The notes under the pieces were generated by a model. That model made no database searches. It saw only the letters and a program-made list of their open reading frames with translations, and had not been told where the DNA came from. The position numbers were made by a program, and so were the translations under genes. A DNA stretch of 64,000 nucleotides from Aptenodytes patagonicus (Eukaryota; Chordata; Aves; Sphenisciformes; Spheniscidae). Positions 1-13,900 of the stretch are shown in pieces (the first letter of the stretch is position 1; the number at the start of each line of letters is the position of its first letter). The DNA lies in the NCBI RefSeq assembly GCF_965638725.1, contig NC_134949.1:13576951-13640950 (forward strand), in the 5' to 3' direction.

Positions 1-989
1 GCAGTGGTTGTTTAATAGGATGGATTGCAGACCAAACTTAGCATGACTCCTTAGGCAAGGGAGAAGAAAACAGTAACTGATTCCCTGGGTTTGTATAAGA
101 CCAATTTTTCAGGGTGATACTTTCACCTTAAAAGAATAGCATGTAATAACGGTAACAAGTCCTGCTGGTAAATATATGGTATGGCTATGAAAGGACCAAC
201 CATCAAAAAAGCATCCACTTTTGATATTATCAGATTAATCAATAGATCAAGGAGCGTCCAAGCAGTGAGCTGATGCAGATTTGAAGATTTTTACTAGTTT
301 TTTCATTAGCTTGATAAAAAGGCCGTTTGACTGTATGTGGTAGTTTGCAGCATCTTTAGTGATGAGCAACTTTTTTTAAAGTAGTGCTTGCCAACAGCAA
401 ATATTTATATAGGCATATAGGTAGAAAACAACTCCTTTGGTAAAGGCAAAGTAATTTTTTTCTTAGTTAGGATTCCAAGATTCATTGTATACTGTCATCT
501 AGAAGAAAATTTGGCAAAAAGTAGTTGTCAGTGTCAGTTGTCATCACTGTTCCTGAGGAGTACTCCAGTGAATGGGCCACATGGTTGGAAGAAAGGATTT
601 CATTCCAAGACTTGTCCTTAGCTTGTTGTCAACATTTAAGAAGACGTTGGTTGCTGTAAGTGATTTTTAAATAACTCCTTAAAGCAAACGTGCCACTTCT
701 GAGATGGAGTCAAAGTAATTTGGGTTTCCAGAGCAATTTATGCTTCAGGAAGGTTAGTGAGCATAACTCTGTAACATCTGCTTCTATCATGCCAATAAAA
801 TGTTTGAATATATTCAAAACAAAACAAAAAAGTACTTGTTTCCAAGAACCTTGATCAGGTTATGTATTCAGCCAGCAGTGTTCAAGAGGTATTTACGCTA
901 TTGTGACTAGGCCACTGATACTATTTGTGAATAGAAAATCTGCTTGTATCAAAAAAGTCTTCTCTTTATCTCCTTCCCTTTTTCCCCAG
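1..989 (+). other. ARMC10: ARMC10 intron (partial)
   Basis: No conserved exon is visible on either strand; the preceding ARMC10 exon (expected to end an armadillo repeat) was looked for and not found. A/T-rich unique sequence. Confidence 0.6.
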
Positions 990-1166
990 GTATATATTAC
1001 GCAAGTTTGTAGGAACGTTGAGTCAGCTCCCCTGAACTCTGATCTGCAGCTAGCTGGACTCAGGTTGTTGACAAATATGTCTGTTACCAGTGACTACCAC
1101 CATAAGATGATAAACTCAATTCCATGCTTTCTTCATTTGCTTTCAGAAGGAACTGAAAGGACACAG
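990..1166 (+). CDS. ARMC10: ARMC10 coding exon (first in window)
   Basis: 177 nt, 59 codons, phase 0 at both ends. Acceptor is a T/C-rich tract ending in CCCCAG, donor is CAG|GTACTG. Encodes armadillo helices. Confidence 0.92.
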
Positions 1167-3857
1167 GTACTGGGTAGTGTATTGTTACAAACCATTTATG
1201 AAGCTGCTTTACTTGCCTTTTTACTCTTTTTGTAAAATGGTTTAGACTGTGCTTAGAAAATCAAGTATTCATTAATGATAGCAGATAGTACACAAAATCC
1301 ATAAAATACGGATCTATATTACTTTCTCAATGTGAATTCAGAAAGAGGGGAGGAAGGGAATCTTGATAGTGGAACCGTTGGGCTAAAGCTGTACCCCACC
1401 AGTGCTCTGTGCACTGCTATTGTCCTACGCCTTTGCTATAGCAACTCCAGAATTCTCTTCTGCTCGCTAAACATTGCTACTGCATCACAGAGCAAGGAGG
1501 ATCTGCATGTGAAAAGCTTCACTGATGCATGAATCTCTCTAGGGAAATATGCCAAGCAGCAATAACCTCAGTTATGGATTTCTGCTCCCTTACGCTTGTT
1601 ACATCTCTTGCAACCCTAGTGACTGCAATGGGAAACTGTGCTTATTTGTGAATTATTGTAATATTGAAAGAAGAGAAAAGCTTCAAACAGGGACCAAATT
1701 CAGTGTTTATTCAAGATGTCACAGCGCCATCAGTATCAATGTACTCAGTTGCTCTATCAGATCAAAACTAGTTTTCCAAAACACAAATTTCCACTAAACT
1801 TAGCAGACCTATTTTACTGAAGTACAATAAATAGCATTTGGCCTTTTCCTAGTGTTTAGTTAAAAGATTAGTGTCACAAGGTCCAGGAAAATACAAAGGC
1901 GTGTTTCTATATGCTTCTGATCACATTTTAAAATACAGTACTTAACCATCCTCTGTATATTTTAAAAATAGTCCGTATTTTGTCTACTGCGAGTTGTGTA
2001 TAGATTGTGCCTTATTTTGATGTTTAAGGCAAACAATTTGCTTCTAAAATATCTATACTTAGTACGTATGTGCTAGTGACTCCGTAAGCTCTGTTTTTTC
2101 CTATACCAAAGACTGAAGCGCACAACTCAAGATGTTAGTTGACCCATTCTACCTTTTCCTCTCCAAGTCAACGCTGACATTATTGATGCCCATTACTGCT
2201 GTACTTACTGTTTTTAGAGCTTGCAATGAACTTGTATGTTCCTCATTTCAGATTCAGGTTTTGAAAGTACTTGTGAACTTATCTGCAAACCCAGCCATGA
2301 CAGGACATCTTCTCAGAGCTCAAGTAAGGTTCTTGCTGTTTCATTGTATTTTTAGCATTTATACATGTGCACGTGTGTAGATACATGCATGCATTAGAAG
2401 AATTTTGATGTATTAGAAGTATATATGCAACTCCAGAGTAAAATTCTAGGCAGTACCTGGTTAAAGTTAGTAGCTAGAAGTGTACATTCTTTCACAGGCT
2501 AGCTTTCTTCCAGAGTGTATTGTAATACAGATACTGTACTTGCAGAGGCAGAGTCACAGGGCCTATGCACTTGAAGACAGTTGGTCATACTTCCCGTGTA
2601 CCATTCCAAATAATCAGTGACAACTTGCAGAAGCCTGTTCTCACCTTCCCTTTCCACCAAAGGGGTAGTACCATGAACTTCTGTATGTAATATATATAAC
2701 ATACCCTGATAAGTTTCAGAAACAAACCCAAACCTTCACTTCCAGACATGCAGTCAGGATATAGATTGAAGACCAGGTACAAACATCAAATACAACCAGT
2801 ACTGTAAATGATCCTTCTCAACAGCTGTTTCTATAGCTAACATACTGTACCTAAGATGACCAAATTCCACTGAAATCCCCACCCCTTTACTCAGATGCAG
2901 CCATGAAACTGTTGTCTCTAAGCACTATAAGTGAGCTTTCCCTGTGCACTTACTATGTCCTCGTGGAGAACTTTATCTGACATTTGCTATTCCTGGCCTT
3001 GGCATAGGGATTTATTTCGGTTATACCCTTTCCTCACACCAAAACAAAGAGCCAGGGACTGGAATGGTGCTGCATCCTCCTCCCCAGAGTAAGTTTCTTA
3101 AAACATGCAGTGGCTTTTATTTTTGAACTCTCTGCCATCAGCAAAGCTAGTCTGGATACTACCGGCTTTTCATTATTAAAACAAGATTAGGGTAGCTAAA
3201 TATTCAGTTCTCTGTTAAAAGTGTATCCTTTTCTCGTTTATCAGATGTGCTAACACAAAAACATTCAGATCACTGCAAAAGGCAAAAGCAGCATTATTGA
3301 GGAGGAAAGCAAACCCTCTCTTCCAAATGGGAATTTTCCAGACAGCCACATTTTGGAGGTTGAAAGTACAAAGCATTTATTAGCCGGTGATGCACAAGCC
3401 AGTCTTTTTCTAAAGAGGAAATGTGCACGCTGTGCAAGTTTCTGGCATGCTTTCACAGCATATGGAGTTCGGATATTTCATAGGGTTTCTGTTTTAGATG
3501 GTTTAGGTGCAGATTTTTTGTCTTCCATTTTTTTAAAGTTAGATTTAGTTACGTGTACTTACTGCTGGTGATTAAGTATGGATTATTTCTTGAATATCCT
3601 AGGTGCCATCATTGCTGTTACTTTTTGACACCTGTATAAACAGAGATATTCTGCTTAGAGGCCTGGCATTTGCAGCAAACTTGAAAAAGAACATGAACAA
3701 TGAAGATGGCACCATGATTCAGGACCAATACAGTGAAGATTCAATTTTCTTTACACTCTGCAGGGACTCTACCCCATTCGCTCAGAAACTGGCATCTTTA
3801 TTGCATCACCCCGATACAGAAGTGAAAGAGCAAGTTGTGAAAATATTAACACAATAG
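990..3857 (+). CDS. ARMC10: ARMC10 (armadillo repeat containing 10), C-terminal part, three exons
   Basis: Spliced CDS join(990..1166, 2252..2323, 3603..3857), 167 codons plus TAG; the 5' part lies left of the window. ARMC10 (SVH) is an armadillo-repeat protein of the ARMC10/ARMCX family, anchored by its N-terminus in mitochondrial or ER membrane and linked to mitochondrial dynamics and cell survival. Seen: exon 1 reads LNSDLQLAGLRLLTNMSVTS and exon 2 VLKVLVNLSANPAMTGHLLR, both typical armadillo helices and close to the human protein as I recall it. The last exon ends in a helix with HHPDTEVKEQVVKIL, matching the human C-terminus. All three exons are phase 0 with clean AG/GT borders. The N-terminal membrane anchor is not visible. 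It is convergent with NAPEPLD. Identity is high-confidence from three independent exon matches and from synteny. Confidence 0.93.
1167..3602 (+). other. ARMC10: ARMC10 introns between the three exons
   Basis: Two introns (1167-2251 and 2324-3602). Short open frames here have no codon pattern or recognisable product. I see no mobile element that I can name. Confidence 0.6.
2252..2323 (+). CDS. ARMC10: ARMC10 coding exon (second in window)
   Basis: 72 nt, 24 codons, phase 0. Acceptor TTTCAG, donor CAA|GTAAGG. Encodes the strongly conserved NLSANPAMT segment. Confidence 0.92.
3603..3857 (+). CDS. ARMC10: ARMC10 last coding exon
   Basis: 255 nt including TAG. Acceptor TATCCTAG directly precedes GTG CCA TCA, so translation continues from the previous exon and the first codon is Val, not a start. 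Ends with a charged C-terminal helix. Confidence 0.92.
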   Translation: MPSLLLLFDTCINRDILLRGLAFAANLKKNMNNEDGTMIQDQYSEDSIFFTLCRDSTPFAQKLASLLHHPDTEVKEQVVKILTQ

Positions 3858-4154
3858 TAATTTTTGTAAAAAAAGACTGACCTGATGAAAAATCTAATCT
3901 TAAGAATGCTATGCTAAAAAAACCCCAGCAAACAAAAAGACAACCAAAAAAATTACTGAATACTACTGTATTACTAGGCACAAATCAGTTACTACACGAG
4001 AGAATGCAATGTATTTAATATAGAGAGCGAGGAATAGTTCAAAACATGAAAACTTTCATACGTACAGTGAACGTTCTAAATGGATGGGTAAAGTCAATTG
4101 AAATATTCTTCGCAATGTCAAAATTTTTGTTGCCTTAAATATTTACAGCTGTTG

Positions 4155-4160
4155 AATAAA
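4155..4160 (+). promoter_or_regulatory. ARMC10: Candidate ARMC10 polyadenylation signal AATAAA
   Basis: First canonical AATAAA after the ARMC10 stop, about 300 bases downstream. It would give a short 3'UTR of roughly 320 nt. Further AATAAA-like hexamers follow near 4267, so the true end could be later. Confidence 0.45.
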
Positions 4161-6872
4161 CACCTCTATAGAATGGTGCATTAAAGATTTAGGAATTAGC
4201 AATTAGGCATTTACATTTTATTAATCTGATATCTACTAAATAGGTGCAGCCAAATCTTAGAAAATAATAAATAAAAACAATACCAGACTACCATTGGCTT
4301 CCTACAAAATCAGTATTTTCAATGAAAGCTGCATATTAAAGTTACCCAGCCTATGTTTTTTTACCTTACCTGCACAGAATGTATTCTAAAACTACATTCT
4401 CATATGCTTAGTATATCCATTCCATTTAGCCAAACTGCAGCGGAGTTAACCACAACCATGCAAGGTTTCCACACTTGAAAAAAATCAAAAGGATTTTATC
4501 TTGCTTTAAATTGTCATTTTAAGGAAAGCACACATTTTTCAAAATATTTTATTATGAGTCAAAGATTATCTGCAGCTGCAATTCAACATTCTCATCTTTA
4601 TAAAAAGTCTACAAAAGCAGTATCTTATGTATTTTTTACAAAAGCTTCCTGTTCTGCAGCAGCCCTCGAGCCCACTTTCCTTGGAGAGCTTTACTCCTTT
4701 TTCTCTGCAACTGGCATGTCATCGGAGTAAGTGCTTCTGTTGAGTTAGCCCCCATAAAGTTTTAGACATCAGTGCAGCGTTAATTCAAAATGAACTGGAA
4801 TACATATAAACATCATTGTAAAAGAACCTGCAGGAAGTTTCACTGATGAACATAAAACGTAGTAGAAAACAGAGTAAAACGAGACTACTAAAACTTCCTG
4901 AACACCACATTATAGAGACAGTAAAAAAAGCATCAGATGTGGAGGCTAGAAAAGAAGTTTTCCACCTTGTACCATTTTTAAGAGAGCTGTATTACCTAAA
5001 CTGTTACCAGATGCTTCATCTTTCTCAGTTAATATACCCACTCTGCTGTTAATAAAATATTGCCCTCTTCTCCTGTAATTCAATATATTTTTTATTTTCG
5101 GTAGGCAACTTTGCAAATAGCTAAAACTGCAAGAAAAATGTGACCTTGAAAATACAACATATCTATGCCCTGATCAATACAGGGGTAAAGCTACATGTAT
5201 CTAATTTATTATCTACATAGGTAGTTTTAACTCCTCAGGAATACAATTAAGGCAGAAATAGAAGTTGGCATGATTCCCAGTCAGAACCCTGACAATCGCT
5301 GCATTGACAGTGAACTTCCTTTTCTCCTTCCCGCTGCTCCAGAAACACTCTTCATGTTGTAATAAGCAAATTACATTACAATCACTTAATGTTTTGCCAC
5401 TTTTCGTAGCTTTTTTTTTTCCTTCATTTTTTTCTGCTTCTGTATTTAACAAAGAAAAATAAAGGCTAGGTCAGACACTAAGAATTTACCAATCCCACCT
5501 TTCTCTTCTGACACAAGAACTGAGACTAGTCTGTTCTAGGTATATCTGAGATAGATATATATATTTATGTTTTCTTAAGCTCAGCAATGGAGATGTCTAG
5601 ATGTCCCTCTCCATGTTCTCCAACCTAAAAATAAGTTTTTCAAACATCATCTTTTTGATAAGTAAAGTTGATCTCTTATCCTTTGCTTTGATAGCTGACA
5701 GAAACAAGTGACCATTCTCCCCTTTTCTAAAAATACATGAAAACTTGTTACAGTGTTGTCTCAGTCTTCCTTTTCTGGTCTAGAAAGAGCTATTTTTAAA
5801 TGCTTTCTTCATAGAACAATGCTGTTGAGAAGTTTTGAAGTCATGCAAGACCCTCCAAAGTGTCTTCACACAAGTGTGTCTAATTTTTTTTATCCCCCAC
5901 CCCACACCCTAGACGGAATCTTACCAGCACCAAGCAAAGCGTAACAGTCACCGTTCTACATACAAATGCTGTGAATTAATAGATCCAAACCAAAATGTAT
6001 GCCATTACTGACATGTGGTCTCTGGTCCTTGTAAGTCAGTACTTCTCTGCTATGCGGCTGTTTATCTAGGTATTCTGTATTTTAGTTTCACTCTTTCTTT
6101 CTAAAGTACAGAATTTTACAGAATAGTCTATTGATGATTTTGAAAACTGAAGAAACCCCAAGTTCAATTTTAACCATGTCCTTCAAAGTACTCAAAACAT
6201 CCTGCAGCTTGATGTCCTCCACAATATTATGAACATGTAATATGCATTATGTTATCCAAATTGTTATTGAAGCCGTTTTGTAAATATGAGGCCCAACAGA
6301 GACTTCATCTGCGATACCCTCCCCAAATCAATACTGAACAACTGAGAGTAGTTTTAAACCAGTTTTGAACACATTCTGGTGAATACATCTAGACCCTACT
6401 AGAATTACCTTTTCAAAGAAAGAATCTTGATGTTTGTCAAATATGAATCCCACCAAAGGAATATAAGCTACTTTTTCTTGCATACAAGTGTAATCCTCTG
6501 TTCCAGAACTTCCTCAGCATGAACTTGGACTAACTGATCTTTGCTTCCTTGTGCTGTTCTCTTGGTATTAAGATCTTTAAGACCTCTAGGACTTCCTGAT
6601 ACAAATTTTTAAAAGGTAACTGTCAACAGTTAAAAGATTACTTGTTTGCTCCTAGCATGAAATCTCATTAACTGGTTTTAATCAGTTGCCAGAAGTTCAT
6701 GTCTTTAAATTGCAGGGGAATAATGTGTCTTTTTTTATTTATCTTCATGGAATATGAACATAAAATGTAATGCACAGCAAGAGCAAAAAAATACACATAT
6801 CCCACAGACCAAAACAAATCATGAACAAAAAAATGATTTGCCAATGAATTATAAAGGAGGATAACAACCCAT

Positions 6873-6878
6873 TTTATT
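6873..6878 (-). promoter_or_regulatory. NAPEPLD: Candidate NAPEPLD polyadenylation signal (AATAAA on the minus strand)
   Basis: First canonical AATAAA I find downstream of the NAPEPLD stop, giving a 3'UTR of about 1 kb. A second lies at 6734-6739. NAPEPLD is known for long 3'UTRs in mammals, so longer forms are possible. Confidence 0.3.
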
Positions 6879-7864
6879 GGCAACAATAGGCTTTAATTCT
6901 GTAAATTGGCATGGCCATTTGATACAGATACATTTAGCCAAGTTTTACAATACTGAACAATGTTGTAATCTCTCATTCAACTTCTAAATTACAGGGAAGC
7001 TATAAGAAAAAAATACCGCAGCCCTTGCTTAAGACTTTTCACTTAAAAAAAAAAAGTACTTAATAATAGGCTGAGTCAATGCAAAGACAAAGCGCCATTA
7101 AGGGAGTCTTCGATTTCATGTACTGCATTTGACAAGAAAGTTATTTTAGACTCATTCAGGCCTAACTTAAAAATATTGACAAAACAATGAAAGTGTGCAG
7201 ATACTCTGGCCAGCAGTAAGTTTTACACATCGATGATGCAATATTAAATAATCTCTCTCTTTAAAAGGCACATTTCTTAAGATCATTGTAAAATTCAGCT
7301 TTTGTGGTTCGCCAATATATGAAAATGTAGAAGCACTCAGTAAAATAATTATTTTACTGTGCTTGTGCTTTAACAACACAACTGTATTGGAAGACTCCAC
7401 CCCACAAAACACAGTGAAGCTATCAAGGTACAGGGCATAACCTGAAGATTAATGACTAACAAGTGGGAGATGACATTTGAACAATGACTAATCCAAGTCA
7501 GCCATTAATTCTAAGAATATGTCCTGTGCTGAGGTTATTATTGCTGTTGCAGGGAAGATGAAGAGTTTAAAAAAACCACAGTAATTTCTCAGTGGTGTAC
7601 GTAAGAGTTGAAAATACAAGTTATTCCCAGACAATACCTTATATATTAACCAGTTTTTAGATCACCTCTCAAAATTTATAAACAATATAACTAGTAAAAT
7701 TTATCATGAAATCAGTATGCAAGTTTTAGTTCTGAAACTGACAAACCTGGCATCTAAAAATCCAATTCACTCCAAAAAATCTACTTCGTAAGTACATCGT
7801 ATTAATATTTGTAACATTAATTGCAGTTCAAATCAAACGAGGCTTACAAGGAACTGCTTCTGTT

Positions 7865-7990
7865 TCATTCAAATCCATCATTTGTACTCAAGTCCCGTGA
7901 TTCTCCATGGTTTAAGACAAAGAAGTCTTCTTTTTTCAAGCCATATCTTTCAAGAGCTTCATTCAGTTTAACTGGAGGATCCAAGTAATA
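7865..7990 (-). CDS. NAPEPLD: NAPEPLD last coding exon
   Basis: 126 nt including TGA (7865-7867), residues 354-394. Reads [20 protein letters not shown], near-identical to human up to FFVLNHGES; the last few residues diverge, as expected for this C-terminus. Confidence 0.97.
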   Translation of the reverse strand, partial: YYLDPPVKLNEALERYGLKKEDFFVLNHGESRDLSTNDGFE

Positions 7991-10900
7991 CTGGAAAAAT
8001 AAGAATAATATGAGGGAAAAGATACCACTGCAGCATTTGGGGGGGAAAAAAAAAGAGTATCACTGCTTTAAACAAGAAATGGTTTACTTTTTAAACATTA
8101 TCTAAAAAGGGGGGGGGATATATTTGTCAAATTAAAACGTTTGGTTTAATTTTCTGTTTTTAAACGATAAGAATGCTGATTTACAGTTGTAGAGTAACTA
8201 TCAAGGCACAACCTATCATCCAGAAGTCAGTCTTCTTCAATGTGTTGAACTAGATCTCTCGGAAGCAGAAATACAGCGATTCCTTATTGCTAGCACAGAG
8301 GAGGAAGGGTTAACAGGTCAGCAGATGGCGCTTTCTCTCGTTTAGTAAAACAAAGTTGTCAGCTTTACTGTTTAAAAACTAGTGCCCTGTCAATGAGGTC
8401 CCCCTGAAGTTACTTCATTCTATTTGTTACATTTCAGAAAAAGCATCATCAGGGAGAAATCATCCATTTTTTTGTGCTTCTAAACACACAATAGCATTTG
8501 TACCGTGGGCACTAGTGATACGGCTTATTAGAAGCATTGTGGATAGAAAATGTTATATCCAAGTTAAAGGAAAACATGACATAACAGGTGAACGTAGCTG
8601 ACAGCATCAGGACTGAGTTGTAAGATAAAGTGGTGCAACTGATACAAAGATAAAGATAAAGTTGAAAAACAGCTACCAGGCAAGGTGTATCCAAGTAGAT
8701 GTAGATACTTCCCTTTCACTGCATTTTAGTCACTGTTAAGGTACCTGGGTAACCTCCTTATTAGAGCTGGGGACTCAGGGAGGGGGTGGGAGTGGTGGAA
8801 GGAGGAAGAATTAAAAAAAAAAAAAAAACCAAACAAAAAATCAGCAACTCGGAATAACTCAGTTTTTCATATTCTTGCTGGTATTTAACTATGAATCAAC
8901 TATCAAAAATACTATTCAGTTTATTTACTAGACAGATTAATAAATACTGTATTGACCTACAAGCACACAGTTCTTACTGGTGCATCTCCAGGTGATGCAC
9001 TGCTGAGTTTACTTTTATTATTGCATAAGTGTCCCCACCTTTCATGTTCCTCAGCTTCTGGATATCAGAAACCCTCCACATCTGTTTCAATAACTCTGTA
9101 CTTTCAAATCAATCTTAACCGTGGAAATATTTTATGTAATTGGTTATGAAAAGCTAAGCATTGTTTTTAACTGCAGTACATATAGTAACAACTTTTCACT
9201 CATAGAAAGTTTACATTTTAAGTAGACATTTACAGATATGTAGGTTAAACTGCAAGAGCAAAGTTTCATTAATGACTCTGTACTCAGGGAATCTGGACTC
9301 CTGTAGAGTGTTGAAATTTACCTCATTTGCTAAAGCAAAGGTCCCCCAGTGAATTGCTACAGACTTCTTTGCTTGAACATCAATATGGATTCTTACTGCT
9401 TCTTCAGGATCCACGTGCTGGTATTTCATAAACCACCTACCAAAACACAAAGTAAATTTTTTTGTGTCACCTAATTCAGTGCAAGATTTCTTCTTTACTT
9501 TCATTGGGTAAGTGGAAAGAATCTGAAAAAAAACCCAAAAAAACCCAAACCCACCCCCACCCCCCCAAAAAAAAAAATCCGCTCACCTAATCAAAAAAAT
9601 TAGGGCGCATGTATGTCTGAACAACATACAGAACACTCAAAATCAACAAGCTGGAATATACCAACATACCCACAAAACAGCAATTCATGTATTTCACTCC
9701 TCTTTTCAAGCGTTTTTTTTTTTTTAATCTATATTTTTAATAGTATAAGGACATATTACTGGTGCCTTGAGGCATTAAGGCCGTAGATTTAAATCCATCC
9801 CTGAAAAAATTTCATGCTAGCAGCGCACACCAAAAAGTGTGTGCTTCAGAAGACAGCCTAAGGGAACGGGTGGTAAAGCAGAAGAGAGAACCTGGCAATT
9901 CTTGAAAGATACCGGATTTTTACCACATTATTCTGATTCCTATCTTCCTTTCCCAGCCTATACATGCTCTGCTTCCAGCATTATAGGAGCGTTATCATCT
10001 AAAAGTTTAGATACCCTGTCATAAGTAGGATACAGATGCTTAAACAAACAGATCTTTCACACTCTATAAAGGATTCATCTTTGTCTTCAGGTAAGTTGCA
10101 AAAACAGCGTAAGGACTGAAGCAAGAGAAAAATGCTGCAAACTGCATGCATCTAAACGGGTTGGATTAAGTGACACTACTTAAAAGAAAAAGCCACAAAG
10201 TAATTCCAGATTTTTACTCAACATTTTTCATGGAAGAAAGTCAGCCAGTTCATCCTTGCTGTGCTTAAGACTGAAGAAAAAAAACCCTCCAAGAACACCA
10301 CTCATACGCAGGCAAGCATCCTAGACATTTCAGCTCCATCGTCCGATTGCCTGCTTTTTTTTTTGTCATTCAGCAATATCCTTCTTTTGCCTCTATAGTC
10401 TATTGTAAAATCTTAATACAAGCATACCTACAATTTTCACTTCTGGGTGTATTTTTTTGTCATCAGTATATAATTTCATTTATGTATTTTGATCAAACTT
10501 TGATTTCCATACCTTGGCTCATAAGCTCCAATAGGGATGGCTGCAAGATCAAAAGGTCCAAACCTTTTACCTATCTGTTCAAAAGCAACACAATATCCAG
10601 TATCTCCTGAAAAGAAAAACCTATTCCAAGGTCCCAAGACAGACCAGCTGCCCCAAAGAACCTTGTTATCATCTGTCGCAGTCCTTTTGCACCAATGTTG
10701 AGAAGGGGTGAAGACAAAAGTTACCGCATCGTGACCAGGGACGCAGTTCTCTTCCCACCAATCCAGTTCAATCACATTCTCACAACCACATCTCTGCATC
10801 CAGTCCAAGAGCCCTAGAGGCACAAACCAGCGCAGCTCACTCCCAAAGCGTTCGTTTAAACTCGTTACAGTGTTGTAGTCCAAATGATCATAATGGGTGT

Positions 10901-13900
10901 GGCTGATCATGACTGCATCTATTTTGGGGAGCTGCTCTACTGTGCACGGAGGTCCTCGGAAGCGCTTGGGACCCACCAGCTGAGTAGGGGAAGCTCGCTG
11001 GCTGAAGATTGGGTCAGTAAGAAATACAAGTTCATCCATTTCCACCATAACTGAGGCATGTCCCAACCACGTGACTCGCATACCAGTTCCTGTCTTCCCA
11101 GCAAGTTCCGGCTTTTGAACAAAGTAAGGTTTTAACACTGGAAGCTCTTTATCGAGTTCCTAGCAAAAAAGAACACAATATGCATGAGAGATTTCAGAAT
11201 GTACTTGGCCATGGAACAAAAACTGCATACAAGGCACAAATTATTACAGTTAAGACTTGCATTTTGTTTATATTTTTAGGCAACCAGAGAACTGCAACAC
11301 AAAACAGATGCCTTTTCAACGACCATTTTCCCAGCTACTTCCTCCTAGTTTCATCTTAGGTTTTTGTAACGTTTCACTTCTCTGTCAAGAGAGAAAAGAG
11401 AGAGCTCAAGAGTATCCCATCAGGCCAGGAGACTTACTAACAGAGAAAGAGAATCTGAAAGCATTGCAGTGAAAGCACTGCAAGGCACTAACAACATCCT
11501 GGGAAAGGCTTTGCAATCCGTTGGCCTTCCTGACCTGGAAAAGAATACATATATACACTGTTACTGTAACAAATGCTCAAGTTTAGCTTGTGCAACTGAA
11601 TGATGCATCCCCTAAGTCCTAGCACAAGTAAGTCACAAACCCACGGATGAAAGAGAATGCAACGTTCCCATCAGCATTCTGCAAAAGCTCTGTTCTATTA
11701 GCCTTTAGCAGACCCTCTCTCTATTTACGTATAGAAGCAGCACATAGAGGTTAACCTCACTTGGCTAATGTTAGCTTTTACCATACTCTCTTTCTGTCCT
11801 GCCAGTAATTCAATGAACTTTTGTAAAACACAAACTAAAACTCAGATCTCATTTTTAAGACGGTCCTTTAGGCACTTAGCTATGGTTCTCATGATGCTTT
11901 AATGAAGCCTTCTAGGTAATTAAAGTTTAATTATTACTGAATAAATCACTATACTGATCTCCCTGTATGTTCAGGATGCAGTCCCATGAATGACTCAAAT
12001 CAACCTAAATCTATACTGTGTAACAAAGTTATGGAAACCTTCCCCCACCTGCCCTCTTGTTCCAGCCTCAATGCTTATGCACTCCCCACTCAAGTCTGAC
12101 AGGTCAGAGAACTGATCCAGCTGAACATTAATCCAGAGGAGGAAAATAGCTTTCAGCTCAATCTGCTTCCAAATTTGACTCTATGTGCAGCATCAAGAGG
12201 ACAGCTGGCACAAAGGAGGCTGTGGCTGTACATTATCTACTGAAACTCATCATCAAACCACTCACTTTGAACAGGAGTTACGTTCTTTCACTGCAGTTTG
12301 GTTGAGATGCTTATGCAGAAGCTTTATTTGTAATGAATAAAGAGTTTTCCTATTAAAAAAGACAACCAAACAAAAAGTCTTTTCAGGGCTCCTGACCATC
12401 TCCAGCTCTGCCACAGTGTGGCTAAGGCACTCCTCACAAACAGTTCTGGTCTGAACTCCTCACATCACTTTAGAAGAATTTTCCTATGTTAGGCACCTTC
12501 TACAGACTCCTGACACTCTTCTCTCCCTGGTAATCACAGATGTCCCAGCACTTCTGGTTGTAGTCAGAGTCTCCCTATCATAGTTGCTGCTCCCATTCTC
12601 TAGGTCTAGGATAGTAGATTAGTGCTGTCAGTGAGCTTATACAGAGCTAACCTCCTGCTCCCTTAAAAGCCCAGCTGATGCTGTGACAGTTTAGGAGTCT
12701 AGGATTTCCCTTGCTAAAACAGTCCCGACAGCTTCAGGAAAATTACTTTCTCCACAATATTTTATTTATTTGGAGCGCATATGTTGGGAAAAAACAAACA
12801 CACACAACCCCAACCCCCTGCAATCCTACTGTAAGTAATAAAATATTAATGAAACTGCTTTTTCTGAGAGCTAATGGACAAGACATGTCTACTGAAAAAG
12901 TTTCATTACTGTCTCCAGGAACGAGAAATAGATAACCTTCTATAGAGCTAAATATAATATAATACTATCACTTAATTCATACAAGAATAAACAAAGTATG
13001 AGTATTAGACTGAGACAAACTGCTGCTTCTCCAAGAAAGAAACATCACTTTCTCATCTCTACTTCACTCTAAGTACATGGGAACGACACTGACAGGAGAA
13101 ATCTGAACCACAGAGAGTGTTATATTCTGACACTTCAATTAAAAAAAAAAAAAAAGAGTGGAAGATCCACAAAACTAACATAATGCTCAAAAATGGAAAT
13201 TAGGACAACCCACCAAATTACACATGGTTAAGTCAACAAATCAGATTATATCAAGGAAATTAAGCTCAGATATGGAATTCAATAATTAATTGTCATAATG
13301 CAATTTAGGTCAGTAAGTACATTTTTTATGGAAAATGTTCTTTTTAAGTAGTTGTTTTTAAAGGTAGACTACAAATTATACTGAGAACTCTAACTGAATC
13401 CACTTTATTTTTGCTGACATTTGACACAAACTAGTTTTTAAAATTAGTATCATGCAATATCAACAAACAATACTAAATGGATTAAGAACTGGCTAATTGG
13501 CAGATGTGAACAACGAGTTCTTAACTGGGACTTAAACATATTGTACTGGTTTTGGCTGGGATAGAGTTAATTTTCTTCCTAGCAGCTCATGGTGCCATGT
13601 TTTGGATTTGTGACCAAAACAGTATTGATAACAGACTGATGTTTTCATTATTGCTGAGCAGTGCTTACACGGAGTCAATGTCTCCGCCTCTCACAGCACC
13701 AAATTTTTCATTGCCCAAAAGACCCAAGGGAGGAAGGCAAAAACTGTCAGGACTGCAAGGGAAGTCCAAACTGCATCTACATTAATTTCCTCTGACTTTC
13801 ATCAATCGGGATCTAACACCCCACTGACCTGCCTCTTTAGTTCTTTCTCACAACACACTGTTCACTCTCGAACTTTTTCCACAGACCACTCCTTCATTGG

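Larger units (their letters stand above)
3858..7864. other. Convergent 3'UTR/intergenic interval between ARMC10 and NAPEPLD
   Basis: About 4 kb between two stop codons that face each other. It must hold the ARMC10 3'UTR on its left and the NAPEPLD 3'UTR on its right. A/T-rich, with many AATAAA-type hexamers on both strands. No coding exon or named repeat is visible. Confidence 0.6.
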
